In this document: positions 1 to 14,577 of the stretch, piece after piece
Layout of the letters: every line of letters starts with the position of its first letter
Numbering within the stretch: position 1 is the stretch's first letter
Source of the DNA: Apis mellifera
Taxonomy: Eukaryota; Arthropoda; Insecta; Hymenoptera; Apidae
Direction: 5' to 3'
DNA: 64,000 nt
Assembly (NCBI RefSeq): GCF_003254395.2
Contig: NC_037639.1
Coordinates: 3,576,501-3,640,500, forward strand
The notes under the pieces: generated by a model
The model's database searches: none
What the model saw: only the letters and a program-made list of their open reading frames with translations
What the model was told of the DNA's origin: nothing
Position numbers and translations under genes: made by a program

Positions 1-929
1 TACGAATTATAATATGGCAATTATAAATCTTGAAAGTTAAAATTAAAAATAATAAAAAAATTTTTAAAAATTAATAATTTTCCAATTGTTGCTTATTAGC
101 AATTTTTAAATGTATTTTATTTGAATTTTATTCATATAATATTTGAATTAGAGATACTTCAGTAAAATTAAAATTTTTAAATTATTAAAATTATAGAAAA
201 TTTCACGAATTAAAAAATAAAGTCTTTTATTTTATTAAATTTATAAATTTTATTATTTAATATTTATTAAATAGTTCAATAATAAATATTTCCTTATATT
301 AATATTTTATTTTATTTCAAACTTTTAAGTTTATTTACACTGCTCGAAATTAAATATATCGAGAAAATATTTCAAAATTTGACTTCAATTAAAAAAAAAA
401 ATTAAAACATACAATAAAATTTACTATCTTCAAACATGTATTTACAATTTATTCAAATTTCGTTCGAAGAAAAAGCAACTATAACATTCATCATAAAATA
501 TATTATTGCTAGTGTTTCATTTCATTGAATACCAAATTCGTAATTTTTTATTCATTTTTCTCTAAAAAAATTCTATATCTATTTGAAATTGTTTGAAATT
601 GTTTTTCCATGATATATTCGTTTCAGTTCGATCAAATTTGTTCCATTATTTTCATACGAAACAGATACCGATAGCTATCGCTCGTTTCAAAATTAATATC
701 CTCTTTTAACAATAGCTCTTATTGATTATTATAATTAGTGTTATACGCAAACAAAAATTGAATACAAATATTTCACAAATATTTCATATAATTAAGTTGA
801 TCACATATTGGTTCAAAATAAAAACTTTTAGCCTGTGGATGTTTTTCCCTCCATCTCTTCCCGTGTGATTTTCAATCAAACGTTTTCTCTTTCGGATTGA
901 CCCAATTTCGGATTCCTAAACATTCTCGC

Positions 930-952
930 AAAAAAAAAAAAAAAAAAAAAAA
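930..952 (+). repeat. Poly(A) run (23 A)
   Basis: An uninterrupted run of 23 A. No open frame or target-site duplication beside it suggests a retroposed copy, so it is probably a simple slippage tract. Confidence 0.9.
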
Positions 953-2329
953 GTAGGTTATCCATCAAAATATCGATATTCTACGTTCTGTTGCACGTTT
1001 TTTGGAAAAAAAAAAAAAGAAATCAACTATACATACGTGTGATCGTTTTGTCCGAAATCTGGAAACTATCGTGCTAATAATAGTTTGAATTGAGTGAGAA
1101 TTGCACTGCAATTTATTACCGTTATTCGATTTTTATTTCTTTTTATGCATATTTTTGTTTCAGTTTTCTCTATTCTCTATTCCAACTTTTCTCAATAATT
1201 ATTCGTATAAATATTTATTTGAAATTTTCCATAAGTGAGCAAAGAAGAGGAAAATCCAAACAAATTTGTTAGAGAACATAGGATGTGTTTAAAGTCACAA
1301 AGTACAAAGCAAGCCACGCATATTGTTTACGGTCAACTCGAGATTCTCCATGTCCTGGAAATCAGTCGCTGCATTACCTCTGATTTGTTAAATCAGTCAC
1401 GGATAATGGACGTGACTACCGCAGAAACAATGCATATGAAACACACTCTATAAAACGATCCTATCTCGTCCGCACTGTGAAAATTACCTCTGAATCGAAC
1501 GGTTCATTTCACTTTGTGAATATGCTGCCTGGCCGAAGGTAGATTACAATGATTTCTGTATCGATATTGACGAAGAGATTACGTGAAAGATGGTATAATA
1601 ATCGAATAAAATGCATTTAATTCTATCATTTGAGATTTTTTTTAAATAAATTAAAAATAATGAAAATTATATTTTAGAATAATAAACGGAATAAAAATTA
1701 TTTGTTATATAATTATTTTATAATATTATTACTTGATTATATTATTTTTTTACATTTTTTCAATCAAGTATAGTTAAATTTTAATTTATTTATATCATTA
1801 AGCATTAATTTTACGTATCTATTTATGTATCTTAAATATTATGCAGTTGAAATTCTTTTATTAAAAGAATATATCACATGAATAATTCTATTTATTAATT
1901 TGAAAAGGTTACTATAATATTTTTATATAATATAGTCTAACATAGGAATTAGCACATCTTAGTATTTCTCAATTATCAAAAAATATATCTTCTGAAATAT
2001 TCTATATGCATAAAATATTATAATAATCAATTAATATTTAATCTTAAATAATCAAATCTTCCTTCCCTTAATTAACAAAATTGTAAGTAAGAAATTCAAA
2101 TAGAATTGCTTAATTTGTCACACAAATTTAACAATTTAATTAAATAAACTGCTACTTGTATAAGAACTTGTATAAAGAATTAATAAAATAATTCAATCAT
2201 TGTAACTCGAAATAGATATTTCAGAAATTATCTAAGAATAAGTATCTATAGTTCATTTCATTTAGAAAGTTTATTTTCTCAAATTTGTCCTAATCGATTT
2301 TTGATCGATCGTTAAACACACCAGTCTTT

Positions 2330-2690
2330 TGTTCATGAAAATCTCGATGGATCAATCCCTATGTGATAATGACCGGTGTATTTGCCGAAATGCGGAAAAC
2401 ACGCGTCGGGAACGTTGTGATTGGTCGCTTTGGTTATGTGAGTTATGACAATCGATGCCTGCTATGGCGTATTCGAGGATCGATCTTCGATAAGTTGTCA
2501 ACACACCCCGCCGTAATCCGTACGTGCATATAAGCGTAAGTGGGAAGTACGTACCTGGCGGAGTACCCAGGCAAGTGACCCGAATGCCTAAAGCGGTATT
2601 TGATTGAACTGAATAATATCGGACGAAGAGCATCGATTCTCTCTCGGTTATAATCACCTTGAAATTCCGCTGCGTTCATTTGGCGCAAAC
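2330..2690. other. GC-richer intronic island
   Basis: Base composition rises sharply against the AT-rich flanks. Overlapping open frames of 81 and 101 codons on the minus strand are unrecognised. A good donor-like sequence, CAG|GTACGT, lies on the minus strand near 2547-2560, but no exon could be assembled around it. It may be a regulatory or non-coding conserved element; nothing more can be supported. Confidence 0.5.
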
Positions 2691-5600
2691 GATAAATTTT
2701 CGCAAACGTAAAGGATTCTTTTGAAAAGAAGAATTGTGAAAACTTGATTATTTAATGGGATGAAAGATAAAACGGGATAGTATTTTAAATATTGTAATGT
2801 GATGCAATTTTTTCTTACATATATTTTTTATTGTATAATAATGATAATATAAATATTGGTGGTTCGTATTCTCGTATAATGAAAATTAATTTTGAAAGTG
2901 ATTCTGAACAATTTTTTGCGATTAATAACATTGATTTTTTATGAATTTATTATATTTGGATAATAATTTCTATTTAATTTAAATGGATTTGTTATATTCA
3001 ATCTTTGGTATTATTAAATCAAAATAAAAAAAAAAATGATTTATATTTTTAAAAATGATATTTCGAAAATAAAGTCTGAAATTTGAATGAAAAATGATAG
3101 AAATTTGATGAAATAACTATTATTTTACTTTAATCTTCAAAGAAGAAAATTAAATCATTATTCTATCATTAAACTTTTTATTATTAAACAATTTATTAAT
3201 ATTAAAATTCTTTACAATTGTAAAATACTAATAATATTAGTTTGATTGTGAAAAGGACCCATTCTTATTATCCTATTTTTTTTATTTTATAATTTTTCAT
3301 TATTCCATGGATATTATGGAAATGAATAAATTTTTCTTCATGAAAATAGAATTAGAAATGAATTTTACAAATTTTCATCGAATTTATGATATCAATAATT
3401 TCACCAACGGAATTTATCACATTCAAAAGTTATCCATTTTAGATACAAGTAGTACCACGTACGAGTAGATCGAGAAATCGTTTTACATATATTTGAAAGA
3501 TATTCGGGTTAATGGCAGAATTCATAATACTTTGTGGCAAAGTTCGCTTTCGAATTTCGACTCGAAGTTTCTCATGAACGTGCCTCTACCCGCGTTCATG
3601 CGCGGATGCTTTGCATGCAAACATCCCTTTTTCTCTTTCTTTCTTAAACAGGATCTTATAAAACATTTATTGTGATGATATGATCGAATTATATATCTCA
3701 GACGTCGATATGAAATCATATGTTCCATTTAACCCATTTTCGATAAAATTATTTTATTTTATAGGTAATTCATATGTTTTAAATCCTCGTTTTTGTGTGA
3801 TTCGTTTTAAATTATTTTTGCATAAATATATGAGAATCTTTTGATACGCTGATTTCATGATACGATGATTTATAAGAGATAATGAAATTTTAATATTATT
3901 AAAATCTCCTTTTGATTTCGTTTCGATGGGATCTTTGATGATGATGACAATATTTTCTTATAAAATTAATCGAGGTAATCTGTCTTAATTAGTTTAAATC
4001 TCATCTTTTTTTGAATAATGAAAATATATTACGATAAAAAAGACAAATTATATGAAAATGTGTACGATGATTTATTCATATTTTATTTAATTATGAATTA
4101 TTAAAAGTCATGGTCGTTTATAAGTTATAGATTATTTTTGAATAATGGAAATATATGTTAATGAAAAATTGTGATTAATATGTAAATATTTATAATAATC
4201 GAAATTATAATATTTATACGTATCATATTATTTTTTTTTAATTTTTAAAATTATAAATGTCAGATACATATATTTATTCAATTTATTCACATTAATTTCA
4301 AAAATAAATTTTAATTTATTCTCATATATTATAGAATAATTATTCTTATATATTATAGAATAGAATATTAAAAGAACATAATAATAATACTAAATATTTG
4401 AAAATTCATAAGTACAAATAACAAAAAATCTTTTGATATAATCATACTCTGTTAATAATTTAAACAAATAGTCTTTTCGATATTAAATCTACATTATTTC
4501 AATAAAAAGTCTAACCCAATAGCTCTTTCATAATGCCTCTTAATAATAAGATAAATGTTCTCCATTCATCCAAATTAATATCGATCAATAAACATTAGCC
4601 CAATTTAAGAAAAATTTTCAATCTAGTGCAGTAAGTCACTTGGTGTAATAAAGAGTATTAAGGAGTCAGAACTTTAGCTGAAGAGCAATTACCCAAGCTT
4701 AAGTTTCCTCGCATAAAATAAAACGAAAAATATCGATTTTCTACATTCTTTATTTTTCATCCCAAAATAGCCTGATATTCATCATTGTTACTGTAGATTT
4801 GAAAGAGGAATTCACTTTATTATTTTACATTTATTTTTCAATTTGTTCGCATATTATAATTCAAATATAGATTCATGTAGGATGTAAAAAGGAAAATTAG
4901 AAATATTGTAATTACAAAAAAAAAGGAAAATGTTTTACAATATCCGAGATTAATTCTTTTAACAATATCTTATATTTAAAGGATGAATTATTTAAATAAC
5001 TATAGAAAATGTATCATTGTATCAATATGAATTTATTATAGAATTTAAATTATTAGAAATAATATGTTTGATTAGAGTACAAAAAGAAAATACAATGTTA
5101 TTCATGGTCGTAAATTGACGTAACTGAACATTTGCAAAATTTATATAAATTACATAAGGGAGGCAGAAGTGAAAGGGAAAATGTGTGGGTGTAAAGATAA
5201 ATGTCACAGAATATGCGTGTATACGTCATATTCTCGTTAATCTAGAAGGGGCAGAACAGTAAACGAGAATTAGTTGTGTTGGTGTATTGTGAACCATAAA
5301 TAAATCTCTTTATATACATATATGTAAGCAGATATATTTATGTAAAGAAATATATTAAATCTATATACATACAGAAAGATTTACATTAAAATATAATATA
5401 ATATTAAAATATTATTTCAAGAAATTAGAGCTTGAAAGTAACAATCAAAATGTAAAGTTTACAATTGATTTATTGTGTATTATACACAATTTAATTTGAT
5501 ATAGTTATTTTTATATTTATAAAATAATTCAAAATTTACATTTTCATAACAATATTAAAATAAAATGTTTCATTAACTTCCATATTTATAAATATTTTCT

Positions 5601-5934
5601 AAATTTCTTTATAAAAAATGAGAAATTATTTCAATACAAATAAAATTCGTTCTCAAATTTCAAATTTCAATTCTTCATCTAAGATATTTTTCGTTTCAAA
5701 GTAAATCTTTATTTTCTTTTAGATTTCTCAATTAAATTTAAATAATTTAGTTTCAATCATAAGTTGTGCCCAATTACGATCTAACAGAAATCAGAAATAC
5801 TATCATAAATTTCTTTTTAATTGTATTGCTCTCCATTTATTATTGCCATTTTAAGATATTTATTTAAATATTACTGATATTTTATTTTCTCTTTTATCAT
5901 AGCCACTCTGTATACCCAAAACATTTCTTTTTCT

Positions 5935-6420
5935 TGCTTATAAAAAGTGCATAATCACGATGCTTCTTACATCTCGATCGCAAATTTCGAATATTTTGTC
6001 GTCGTAAGGTATTTGGCTAACCAGGTGCGTGACACCGGTGCATGCAAATCGCGAATGCACCGTTCCTCCTACGGGAATCGTTGGACCGGTAACGACAGAA
6101 TTGATCCCTGAAGCGTGGATATGGAACTGGTTGGTCACAGACGTCGCAGTATATCGGAATACAAGGGTTTATGATACCCTCTTGCTGGCACGTTGCCCGT
6201 AAATCGGTCTGACCTAGCCCCCGGGCCGTTGGGAGGCTTGTCCGCGTTCCCGTCACGGATCCAACGGTTTCCTGCCATCCACACGTGCTTCCAGACACCT
6301 GTAATCTGAGAAGCGTAGTCAGAATGTGAAACTTCCTTGATTCTTATTCCTTTTCTTTTCGAGCTCGAGAGTCGCGAGGATTTTCTACGATGCGTTATGC
6401 ATTCGTTGCAACGATGACAC
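5935..6420. other. GC-rich intronic island with a POU octamer and a small hairpin
   Basis: A roughly 480-nt island of near-balanced composition in AT-rich DNA. All three minus-strand frames are partly open, but none starts at ATG and none matches a family I know. A perfect octamer, ATGCAAAT, is at 6042-6049. It overlaps an 8-bp inverted repeat (cggtgcat at 6036-6043 and atgcaccg at 6055-6062). The island looks more like a regulatory element than a coding exon. Confidence 0.45.
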
Positions 6421-9400
6421 AATTCAAAATTTGGGTGGAAAAATTATTGTTACTTTTATTCCTTATTGGTAGAATTTTGTGAGTGCGTTTCTAAATTGTG
6501 AATATTTAATATTGATATTTTGATCCGATGAAAACATTTTTATAGACTTGAAATGTTTGAAATAGTTTTACTTAATTTTTTAATTGTTGTATTATTAAAT
6601 AAATGATTGATATTTAAAGAAATTAAGCATAAGAGATATAAGATATTAAGCATAAGATAAAAATCTCCAAATTTAACAAGTAAAATTTAGAAAGCATCTC
6701 ATATAATAATTTATTATTTTTGAAATCATAAATTATCCTGTGAATAATTATTTCAATTCTAAATGTTCATTTTTCAATTATTATCTAATAATCAAGATAT
6801 CAATCTCATTATAATTCTCAAAATTAAAAATTTTCTTTGAAAATTGCAAGTAATATTCATTCAACAATTCAATAATAATCAAGCAAAATATGAGTAGTAT
6901 AGAATAGTTATAATGAAACAAGTGATATAGAATATTTAGAATCAGACAAACGGATATCTTATAATTAATGTTGCTGATTTTATTATCAACATTCGCTCGA
7001 ATTTTTTAATATTATTGAAAGAATAAAAATAGTTTGGAATCTTAATCTTAATTCAACTAATTAAAGTTAAGCTTTATTTATGTATTTAAGCACAAAGAAA
7101 AGATTTGCTCAGGTGAAAGGTGCGTCGAAAAATATATACCGAGAGGTTGGAGAGGTGTTCTGTTGATTCGCTAGTCCTTTGATCACGATGGATTTGTAAA
7201 TTGATACAGGAATCACATTGAACGAACCACTCGAGGGAGTTTGTTGCGTTTTGAACGTTTCACGTTTGTTGGGTGGGGATCGATGTTCAACAAGTAGCTT
7301 GAGTTACGACTGACCGCTTTAAAATCGCTTGGTTTTGATCCACTTCAGAAATTTCTATGATTTTTAGTTTTCTGTTTTTTTTTTGTAGTTAAACTTTCTA
7401 ATATGAAGGTCCATTAAAGGGTAATGCAACATTTACATATCACTTAATTTGCTTCGATTAAATATTAAATATTTAAGAAAAAAAGAACGCAAAAAGTCAA
7501 ATACTTATTACTTACTTATGATATCTGAGTGAATGAAAATCATTTAAATAATTATTTATATTAAATAAATAAAATTCAATATACTGTATCCTAGAAAATC
7601 GATTTTTTTCATCTCCTGAGAAATGACTCCTTCTGTGTTCTTCAGATCGACGATATATTTTTTCATAGAAGTATATGAAAAGCTCGAGAACAGTAAAATA
7701 TTTATAGGTTTCATTATAGGATTTATGGGAACGGTGCACAAGACGAATATATTATAAGAATGATAGCCGAGTATATCTTGAAAGGAAGAAAGTTCTCAAA
7801 ATTAATTTTGTAACAGGCTGCAGCGTGCGAATTTGAAACTTTTTGTTCGAGATAGTTTCGTGCTCTCGTGTTAAAAAATCTCATTCGTTGCCCTATTTTA
7901 CGTTCAATTTTGAATCAAGCTTAACATACGACTGCAGACTCTGATCTAGTGATGATTTTTTCATAGATCTGCAAACCTCATTTTTTTCAAAATCTTTATA
8001 AACTTCTTTTTATGAAATCTGTGTTCCTTAGAATGGAAAAATCTTTGAGATTAATAAAGATCATGATATTTTATACAAATAATAAAAATAGAAAGGAGAT
8101 ATTTAAATTTTAATAGTTATAAGTATATCTTAATTTCATATAAATTAAAAAAAAAATAATTAAAATAAATAAAAAATTGTGTTTTTCTTATACAAGATTT
8201 ATTTTTCTTTTATAAATATTGTATATTTCTTGACAGTCTTATAAAATTCATTATAATAAAATATTTTAAATATTATCTTTTACACTATGTTTTATAAATC
8301 AATCAAAACAGTTTTTAAATTAAAAATTAAATAACATATAACAATAACTAATTCAATACTATACTATATATTAAATATTCTAACAAATTAATTAAATATA
8401 TTTTGACTGATGAAAAATTATTAAAATTATTAAATAATTATATACTTAAAAAATTATCAACTTATTCGAATCAGTAACATTTTCATCGTTAATTGATATC
8501 TTCATAGAAAAATCATAAAAAACATAATTGTCAATAATGGCTTCTGAAATATATTTTATATTTTCGACGAAATTGAATATCTATCTCTCCAACTGAAGTG
8601 TTGTAACCAAGAAGTCAATATAAATAGCAAAAAATATCTAATTGCAATATTCTGTTAATATTTATGAGAGAAGCAATAAAGTAGATGATACGAGTATAGC
8701 TAATTCGTCCTTGATTAAATTTAATCCTTTAAGATGTAACGAATTATTGGCACGAAATGAGGAAACCCTAGAATTCTGCTTCGCCTCATAATGAAAAACT
8801 CGAGTGTTTCGTGAATTTCATCGTTTCATTCAGACTTTTTAGGAAATCGAATTTATACATAAAGTTACGTTTTAATGGAAGCAAGTTTCCTTCATTGCGG
8901 AGCAATCCTTTTATATGTATAGAGTATATGAAATTTCTTGGAGATATTGCTTGAAGAAATTTCATAATCGGTGTAAATTTCATCAACAAAGGAAATTTTG
9001 TTACATTAAATTTTTAAATATCACTGAAAAATATAAATATATGTATAATATAAAATAATAAATGGTATTGTACTGATAGAAAGAGATTAAAAACAAAATT
9101 TATGTTTTAGATTGATTCATTATTTAAAAAAAATCCTTAAATATTATATTATATTATAATCTTATTGTATAGTCAAATATTGAAAAATATGATCATAAAA
9201 TAATACATACATATTATGAAAGAAATTTTATTAAATAATTATTCAAACATTACAAAAATTAACAATAATAATAAATGAGATATTTTTTTAAATATAAAAT
9301 TATTGAATGCAGTAAAACTCATATCATATGAATTTAATATAATATTGAATTACAAATTTAATAATATTTGGAAAATAAATATAAATACTTTGTATTTTGT

Positions 9401-11282
9401 ATATAATATTTATATATAAAGAATATGTAAAATACTTTACATATGTACGAAAAAACTTCATTTTATTGATGAAATGATAATCTAACATTTCATTTACGTC
9501 TGACCAATTATTAACTATTACTACTTAATGAATTAGGCAATTATTATTTTGTTAACAAAATAATCAATTTGAATATTATCTTTAATTTAAAATATAAAAT
9601 TATATACACACGTCTTTTTGTGATTATATTATTAATATAAAATAATAAAGTTATAAAACTAAAAAAACTATAGTAATAAGAATTATCCAATTATTTAATT
9701 CTAATACATTCTATTATATATAGAATTATTTTTATCATAAAATTACAATTCTCATATTTATTTAATAGAAAGTTTTCATTTAAATTTAGTTCAGAATTAC
9801 ACAGAACGAATTCAAACTTGAACTTGTCGTACAAAATTGATATATTACACATAGAAAGACTCAACACTTAACACTTTTTACATTTTTATGATAATTTTAA
9901 TTCTTGTTTAATATAAATTTTAATTTCCTTAAAATTTAATCATTCGATTATTTTTATGAAAATGTTTAAATATTATATCAAATATTAATCCTTTAATTTT
10001 CATGAATGTTTTTTTTAATAATAACATTAAAAACAAACAATCTACAATACTTTTCATTGTTCTCCAAATTTTGCATGACTGTGATCGACATTTCAAAAAT
10101 TTCGTAGCAAAATTAAATGAAATAGCTATTCAAATTAGGCAAGAAAGATGCATAAATTCGGTAAAAAGTTTCAAGTCTATTACAATCGTGATACGATTTA
10201 AAATGTACGATGTAAACTAGGACAAAGAAAGTGCGGAACAATCCAATGTTCTTTTCAGCCCGCTTTGATTTCTTTTGAAACCGATGAATATTCAATTTTA
10301 TTGCGATATTCGTGACAACTGTCTCAGTTCCTCTCTTGCTTTCCACATTCCTTTCATCATTCTCATCCTGCCCACGTATATTTCAGCCTTGTCTACTTTT
10401 TCTTGCACTGTTGTTGGACCTCCGCAAAGAAAATCTAATTTAAGTTCGCTCGTGCCACTTTCGATTTTCCGCTCGTTACAAAACTCGAACAATGGAGTCA
10501 TTGATAATCCATTCAGGATTGTTCAAACGAATTTCGCGGTTTTTTAAACAATTCTGTTGTAAAGTTTTACAACGAAATTTTATCAATTCTGGTCTATCTA
10601 GTTTTCTTTGTATCGATTGTATTGAGGGATAATATATTTTTCTAGTGTAGATTTTATAAATCAAAACAAACAGTTTTCTATTTTATTTTATTACAAATTG
10701 TTCTACATTTAAAGATAAGAAAACATTTAAAATTTTATATAAAATTTTATATTTTATAATTCCTAAATTTCAAGCAAACATCATCTATTCTATTTTACTA
10801 CTATTTTATATTTAAAATATTATATATATCGTATTTCAACAATCTCTTTTAGTCAAATATCTGAACATTTTTAATCTTTATATCATAGAATATTTTAATT
10901 CAATCAAATTCTCATCTTATCTTCTTTAATCATTATCAATTTATCCTTCGAAATTAATAAATTGAATAAGTAGAGATTGAAAAAATTTAGGAAATAGTGA
11001 GTAGAAAATCATGAAATTATGAGAAAGTAAGAAAAATTATTAATTTAATAAATAATTCATACATGAAGCATACGTAAAATTAATTTCAAAACTTTTCATA
11101 TTCGTGGATAAATATCTATATTTAAAAAAATTGGACCAGTGAACAAAATATTATTCCTTAATGTCTAGCATGATAAATGTGTAAAATTGATTCAAAATTA
11201 AAATTTTTGTTTATATATCGATACGATAATCGATATGGAAAATCTACAAGAGATGGACTGATCAATGGAAATCTTCTGTTTC

Positions 11283-11355
11283 CAGAAACCTAATTAGAGC
11301 TTTTGATTAGTCCGAGTCGAAACTTGAACTCATGCTTGCTGGTTACCTTCCGGTT
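11283..11355 (+). repeat. Diverged dispersed repeat, copy A
   Basis: This segment contains cagaaacctaattagagc followed by ttttgattagtc and, further on, ccttccggt. It aligns with copy B 840 nt downstream: 27 of the first 30 bases are identical, all three differences are transitions, and the ccttccggt block is retained at a similar distance. It may be an old tandem duplication or two copies of a repeat family. Confidence 0.6.
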
Positions 11356-11999
11356 ATGTATTTATATTGTATCGTGCCGCTAAGCATGACGTACAAATTA
11401 TAATAACAATTGTATAACAACATAGGCTAGCTATATGAATAGCTACGGAACTGATTTATTCGAATATCGAACGTATCTCGGTAAATTGGCATTAGAACGA
11501 ATGCGTTGCTCCAATTGTATCGTGATTTTCTTGAAAACGAGAAATCAATCAAAATTTAGAAAATATTATTACCATATAGTATTGTAATTTTAAATTATTA
11601 CTAAATATTTACATTTTTAATCTTGATCCAGTTTATGTACAATTATGTAACAATTCTCTTAATTTATTTTTTCGCATTAATTATGATTAAAATTCATATT
11701 TATTTTTTTAAAAATAGTTATATTTTTTATTTAGTAGTAATTTATGAACTGTAAAGAAGTAATATCCATAGCTTCTGATTAGTTTAATTTTTAATAAATT
11801 AATTAAATGATTAATGATTAAAAAAGGAAATAAAGTTAAAACATTTAATAATAATTTTCCTATTTCATAAAACTAATTTATTCCAAAATTTTAATTTAAA
11901 ACAATTATAAATTACAATTATAACTTTCCCCCATATCGTATTCATTCAAGAATCAAAGATGAGCAACCAAAAACTAGTCAGAAACACCAGAGTGAAAAT

Positions 12000-12480
12000 A
12001 GTACCGTAGGAATAATCGCACTCTGTTCCCAATCGATTCGGAATAATCAAATTCTCGATGAAAATATTTTGGAAAATCGTCACGGGAACAAATGGAGGAC
12101 GACAACGTCAGATTTCCTCCGGCAGAAACCCAATTAAAGCTTTTGATCAGTCGAAACCGAACTCTCCCGAACGTCGCATGCCTTCCGGTGTCGTACTTCC
12201 GTTTCCATGACCGCACAACTACTCCACGCGGTCATTAAGTACACAGAGATACGTTCAGCCCGCGTTAGTTTCGCTAAATTTCTCCCTCGTCCCAAGTTTT
12301 GTCACTCCTGCGTTGCTTACGTGTTTACAATCCGGTTGCCTTGCTTGGGCGCGGGTGTACGGGATCTGTTTCCGGCCATGCGAATTTCCGGCTTGAATTC
12401 ATTCGCGGCGACGTTTGACATTGATATCGCGAGGAAAGCAAATATGAGGCTGAGTTTCAAGATATTGGTGGGAAAATAAT
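12000..12480. other. GC-richer intronic island
   Basis: This island contains diverged repeat copy B and short open frames on both strands (80 codons minus, 90 codons plus). Neither has a family signature. Open frames on both strands of the same DNA are expected where composition rises and stop codons thin out. Confidence 0.4.
12123..12189 (+). repeat. Diverged dispersed repeat, copy B
   Basis: This is the partner of the copy at 11283. It lies in a GC-richer island (12.0-12.5 kb) and keeps the cagaaaccCaattaAagc / ttttgatCagtc core, then a gaaac...gaactc block and ccttccggt. Relative to copy A it lacks about 4 nt after the core. It does not code for anything I recognise. Confidence 0.6.
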
Positions 12481-13590
12481 ATGGATTCGATCACATGCAA
12501 AATTTAATTCAAAATTTGAATAATCACTTGTTTATGGATTTAAAAGAAAAAGCCATTATTTCTATTATTTTTCTTTCGATTTAGAATCTTATTGATGAGT
12601 TTCCAAACTACGAATTTTCGATTTGGTATTTTCATGTATTCTTATATTCGAAATTTTGAAATCGATTCTTCTAAAATTGTGATTTTTTTAGTTACGTCAC
12701 TGTATAATAAATGTATTTTTGAAGTTTTCATTTTTTAAATATTTGATTTATTGAATCGATTTTAAAAACGAGGTGGGGTTAGAAATAAAAAAATCAACAA
12801 AAATGAATTTTTCAATATCTCAGTAATAATGTTTATTGTATAAAAATAACAATTTTTATACAAAATAATTGTATATTAATTAAATATAATAGAGAACATG
12901 AGCAAATTTGAAGCAAAATATTATAATTATTTTATTCAATTATATCGTAGATATAATATAATATTAATCAGTTCATCTTACTACTACTTTTAACAATGAA
13001 AGTAAACATTTATTATTTTGCTTATTTTACATTATTTTATAATATCCAATTTGAAAAACGAATTAAAATAATATGAAAAATACTTTTTTATTCATATTTT
13101 TACTCTTATTAATAAATATAAAAAATAATTCATTTTTAACAATTAACATAATTGCAAAAATTTCAGTATTATTTTAATATTTCGTTATTCATGCAACGAT
13201 ATATCACAAGAAAGTGACATTTACATTATAATAATGTACAAACATTTATTTTAATATGATAGAAATTATTGAAGATTTTAAATAATTTCTTTATTAAAAT
13301 AAATTTACGACAACGTTTCTGCAAATTATAATCTGAAATCTTGATTTATAAATTTGCTAATTGTATATATTTTTATAACGTGCTGCTATAAATTAGTTAA
13401 CGTATTCGCGCACAAAAAAATAAATTTATATTTACGTAATTATTATTAAATATCAAAATTTTATTTTTAACGAAACGACTACATTATATATATCACGTTG
13501 ATGTGTGAATACGATGCTGGCGGTATGTCGAAATTCAGGGAATCACGACGCTCGTTATCGACGATGAACACTATTCAATATAACACGCAT

Positions 13591-13610
13591 GTACACACAT
13601 GTACACACAT
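13591..13610 (+). repeat. Short tandem repeat, 10-nt unit x2
   Basis: The unit gtacacacat occurs twice in a row, flanked by related acgcat and ata sequence. It is a small CA-type microsatellite. Confidence 0.8.
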
Positions 13611-14193
13611 ATAACAACGCCAATACATATTATGTTATTGAATATCCATATAGATAATGGAATTGGTAATATCTTCGTAATATTGATTTACATGGTTAAA
13701 GGGAAGATGGTAAATCCGTGATTAATAAATATACCACAAGATAATACGATATATTTAAATTACTTTTGCAATAAATTATTTAATTTCGTTGTGATTATTC
13801 TAAATTTTATTAAATATCGCTCTTTCCTAAGAATTTTTCAATAATTAATATCTAAAGTCTATATTTATCTATCACTGTTACTACTATCAAATAAAAAAAA
13901 TTATTTTAAAAAATTACAATTTAAATTTAATTCTAGTTAATATAACAAAATATCTTTAAGCTCTTTCAATTCATTTACACAAAACAATAATATTAAATGG
14001 AATCACACGAGAAAGGTTGTAAATATTTATATAGTCACAGCAAATATCCTCAATGGTATCAATCAAAATATCAGCAAAGATTATCTATTTGATATTCATC
14101 ACTTATATAAGATTTAGATTTCAACGCGTGATCCACACGTTCGCCACCATTCTCGTATCAGCTTGCAACCTGCAAATAGAATTTCTAAGAGAG

Positions 14194-14577
14194 TCAATAT
14201 TTAGAAGGGCGGGTGGATGTGTAAGTGAGGGACACTTGGACGCCCGTATACATAACATTCTGCAACTGTCGATGGAAACAAAAGTTGGAAGGGGCGAAAG
14301 AGGATAGGGATATTCTGTTTACGCGATCAAAGTACGATGTAGACGGCGTATATTTCTCCTGTGGATCAATGATGGGTTCGAGTCGCTCCTCTCTGCTTTC
14401 CCTCTTTCCTATTTTTGGCTTCTCACCACTCTTCACCCTTCTGCTTCCGCTTACTTTATTCCTCCTCGTGTCACCTATGTTCCTATGAGCGAACAAACTA
14501 TGAAAGAGAAGATAGAGAAATATCAAGATTTTGATCTGTATATAACAATGAATATTTATATCAAAAATTTTGTACAT
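14194..14577 (-). other. Unrecognised ATG-started open frame, 127 codons, signal-peptide-like start
   Basis: On the minus strand an ATG at 14577-14575 opens 127 codons. The N-terminus has a hydrophobic run (about residues 15-31, IKILIFLYLLFHSLFA-like). It is followed by a strongly basic segment with RR pairs and a GKR triplet near residue 58. That layout resembles a small secreted precursor with dibasic processing sites. Against this, the basic part lies on a purine-rich tract that would lack stops by composition, a long frame also exists on the opposite strand, and I know no homolog. It is therefore kept as a candidate only. Confidence 0.12.

Noticed and set aside
6017..6422. Overlapping minus-strand frames in the 5.9-6.4 kb island, some Cys-containing
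   Set aside because: None starts at ATG, all three frames are similarly open, and no cysteine spacing matches a family I know.
14375..14385. ggttcgagtcg, resembling a tRNA B box
   Set aside because: No A box at the right distance upstream and no cloverleaf can be drawn.
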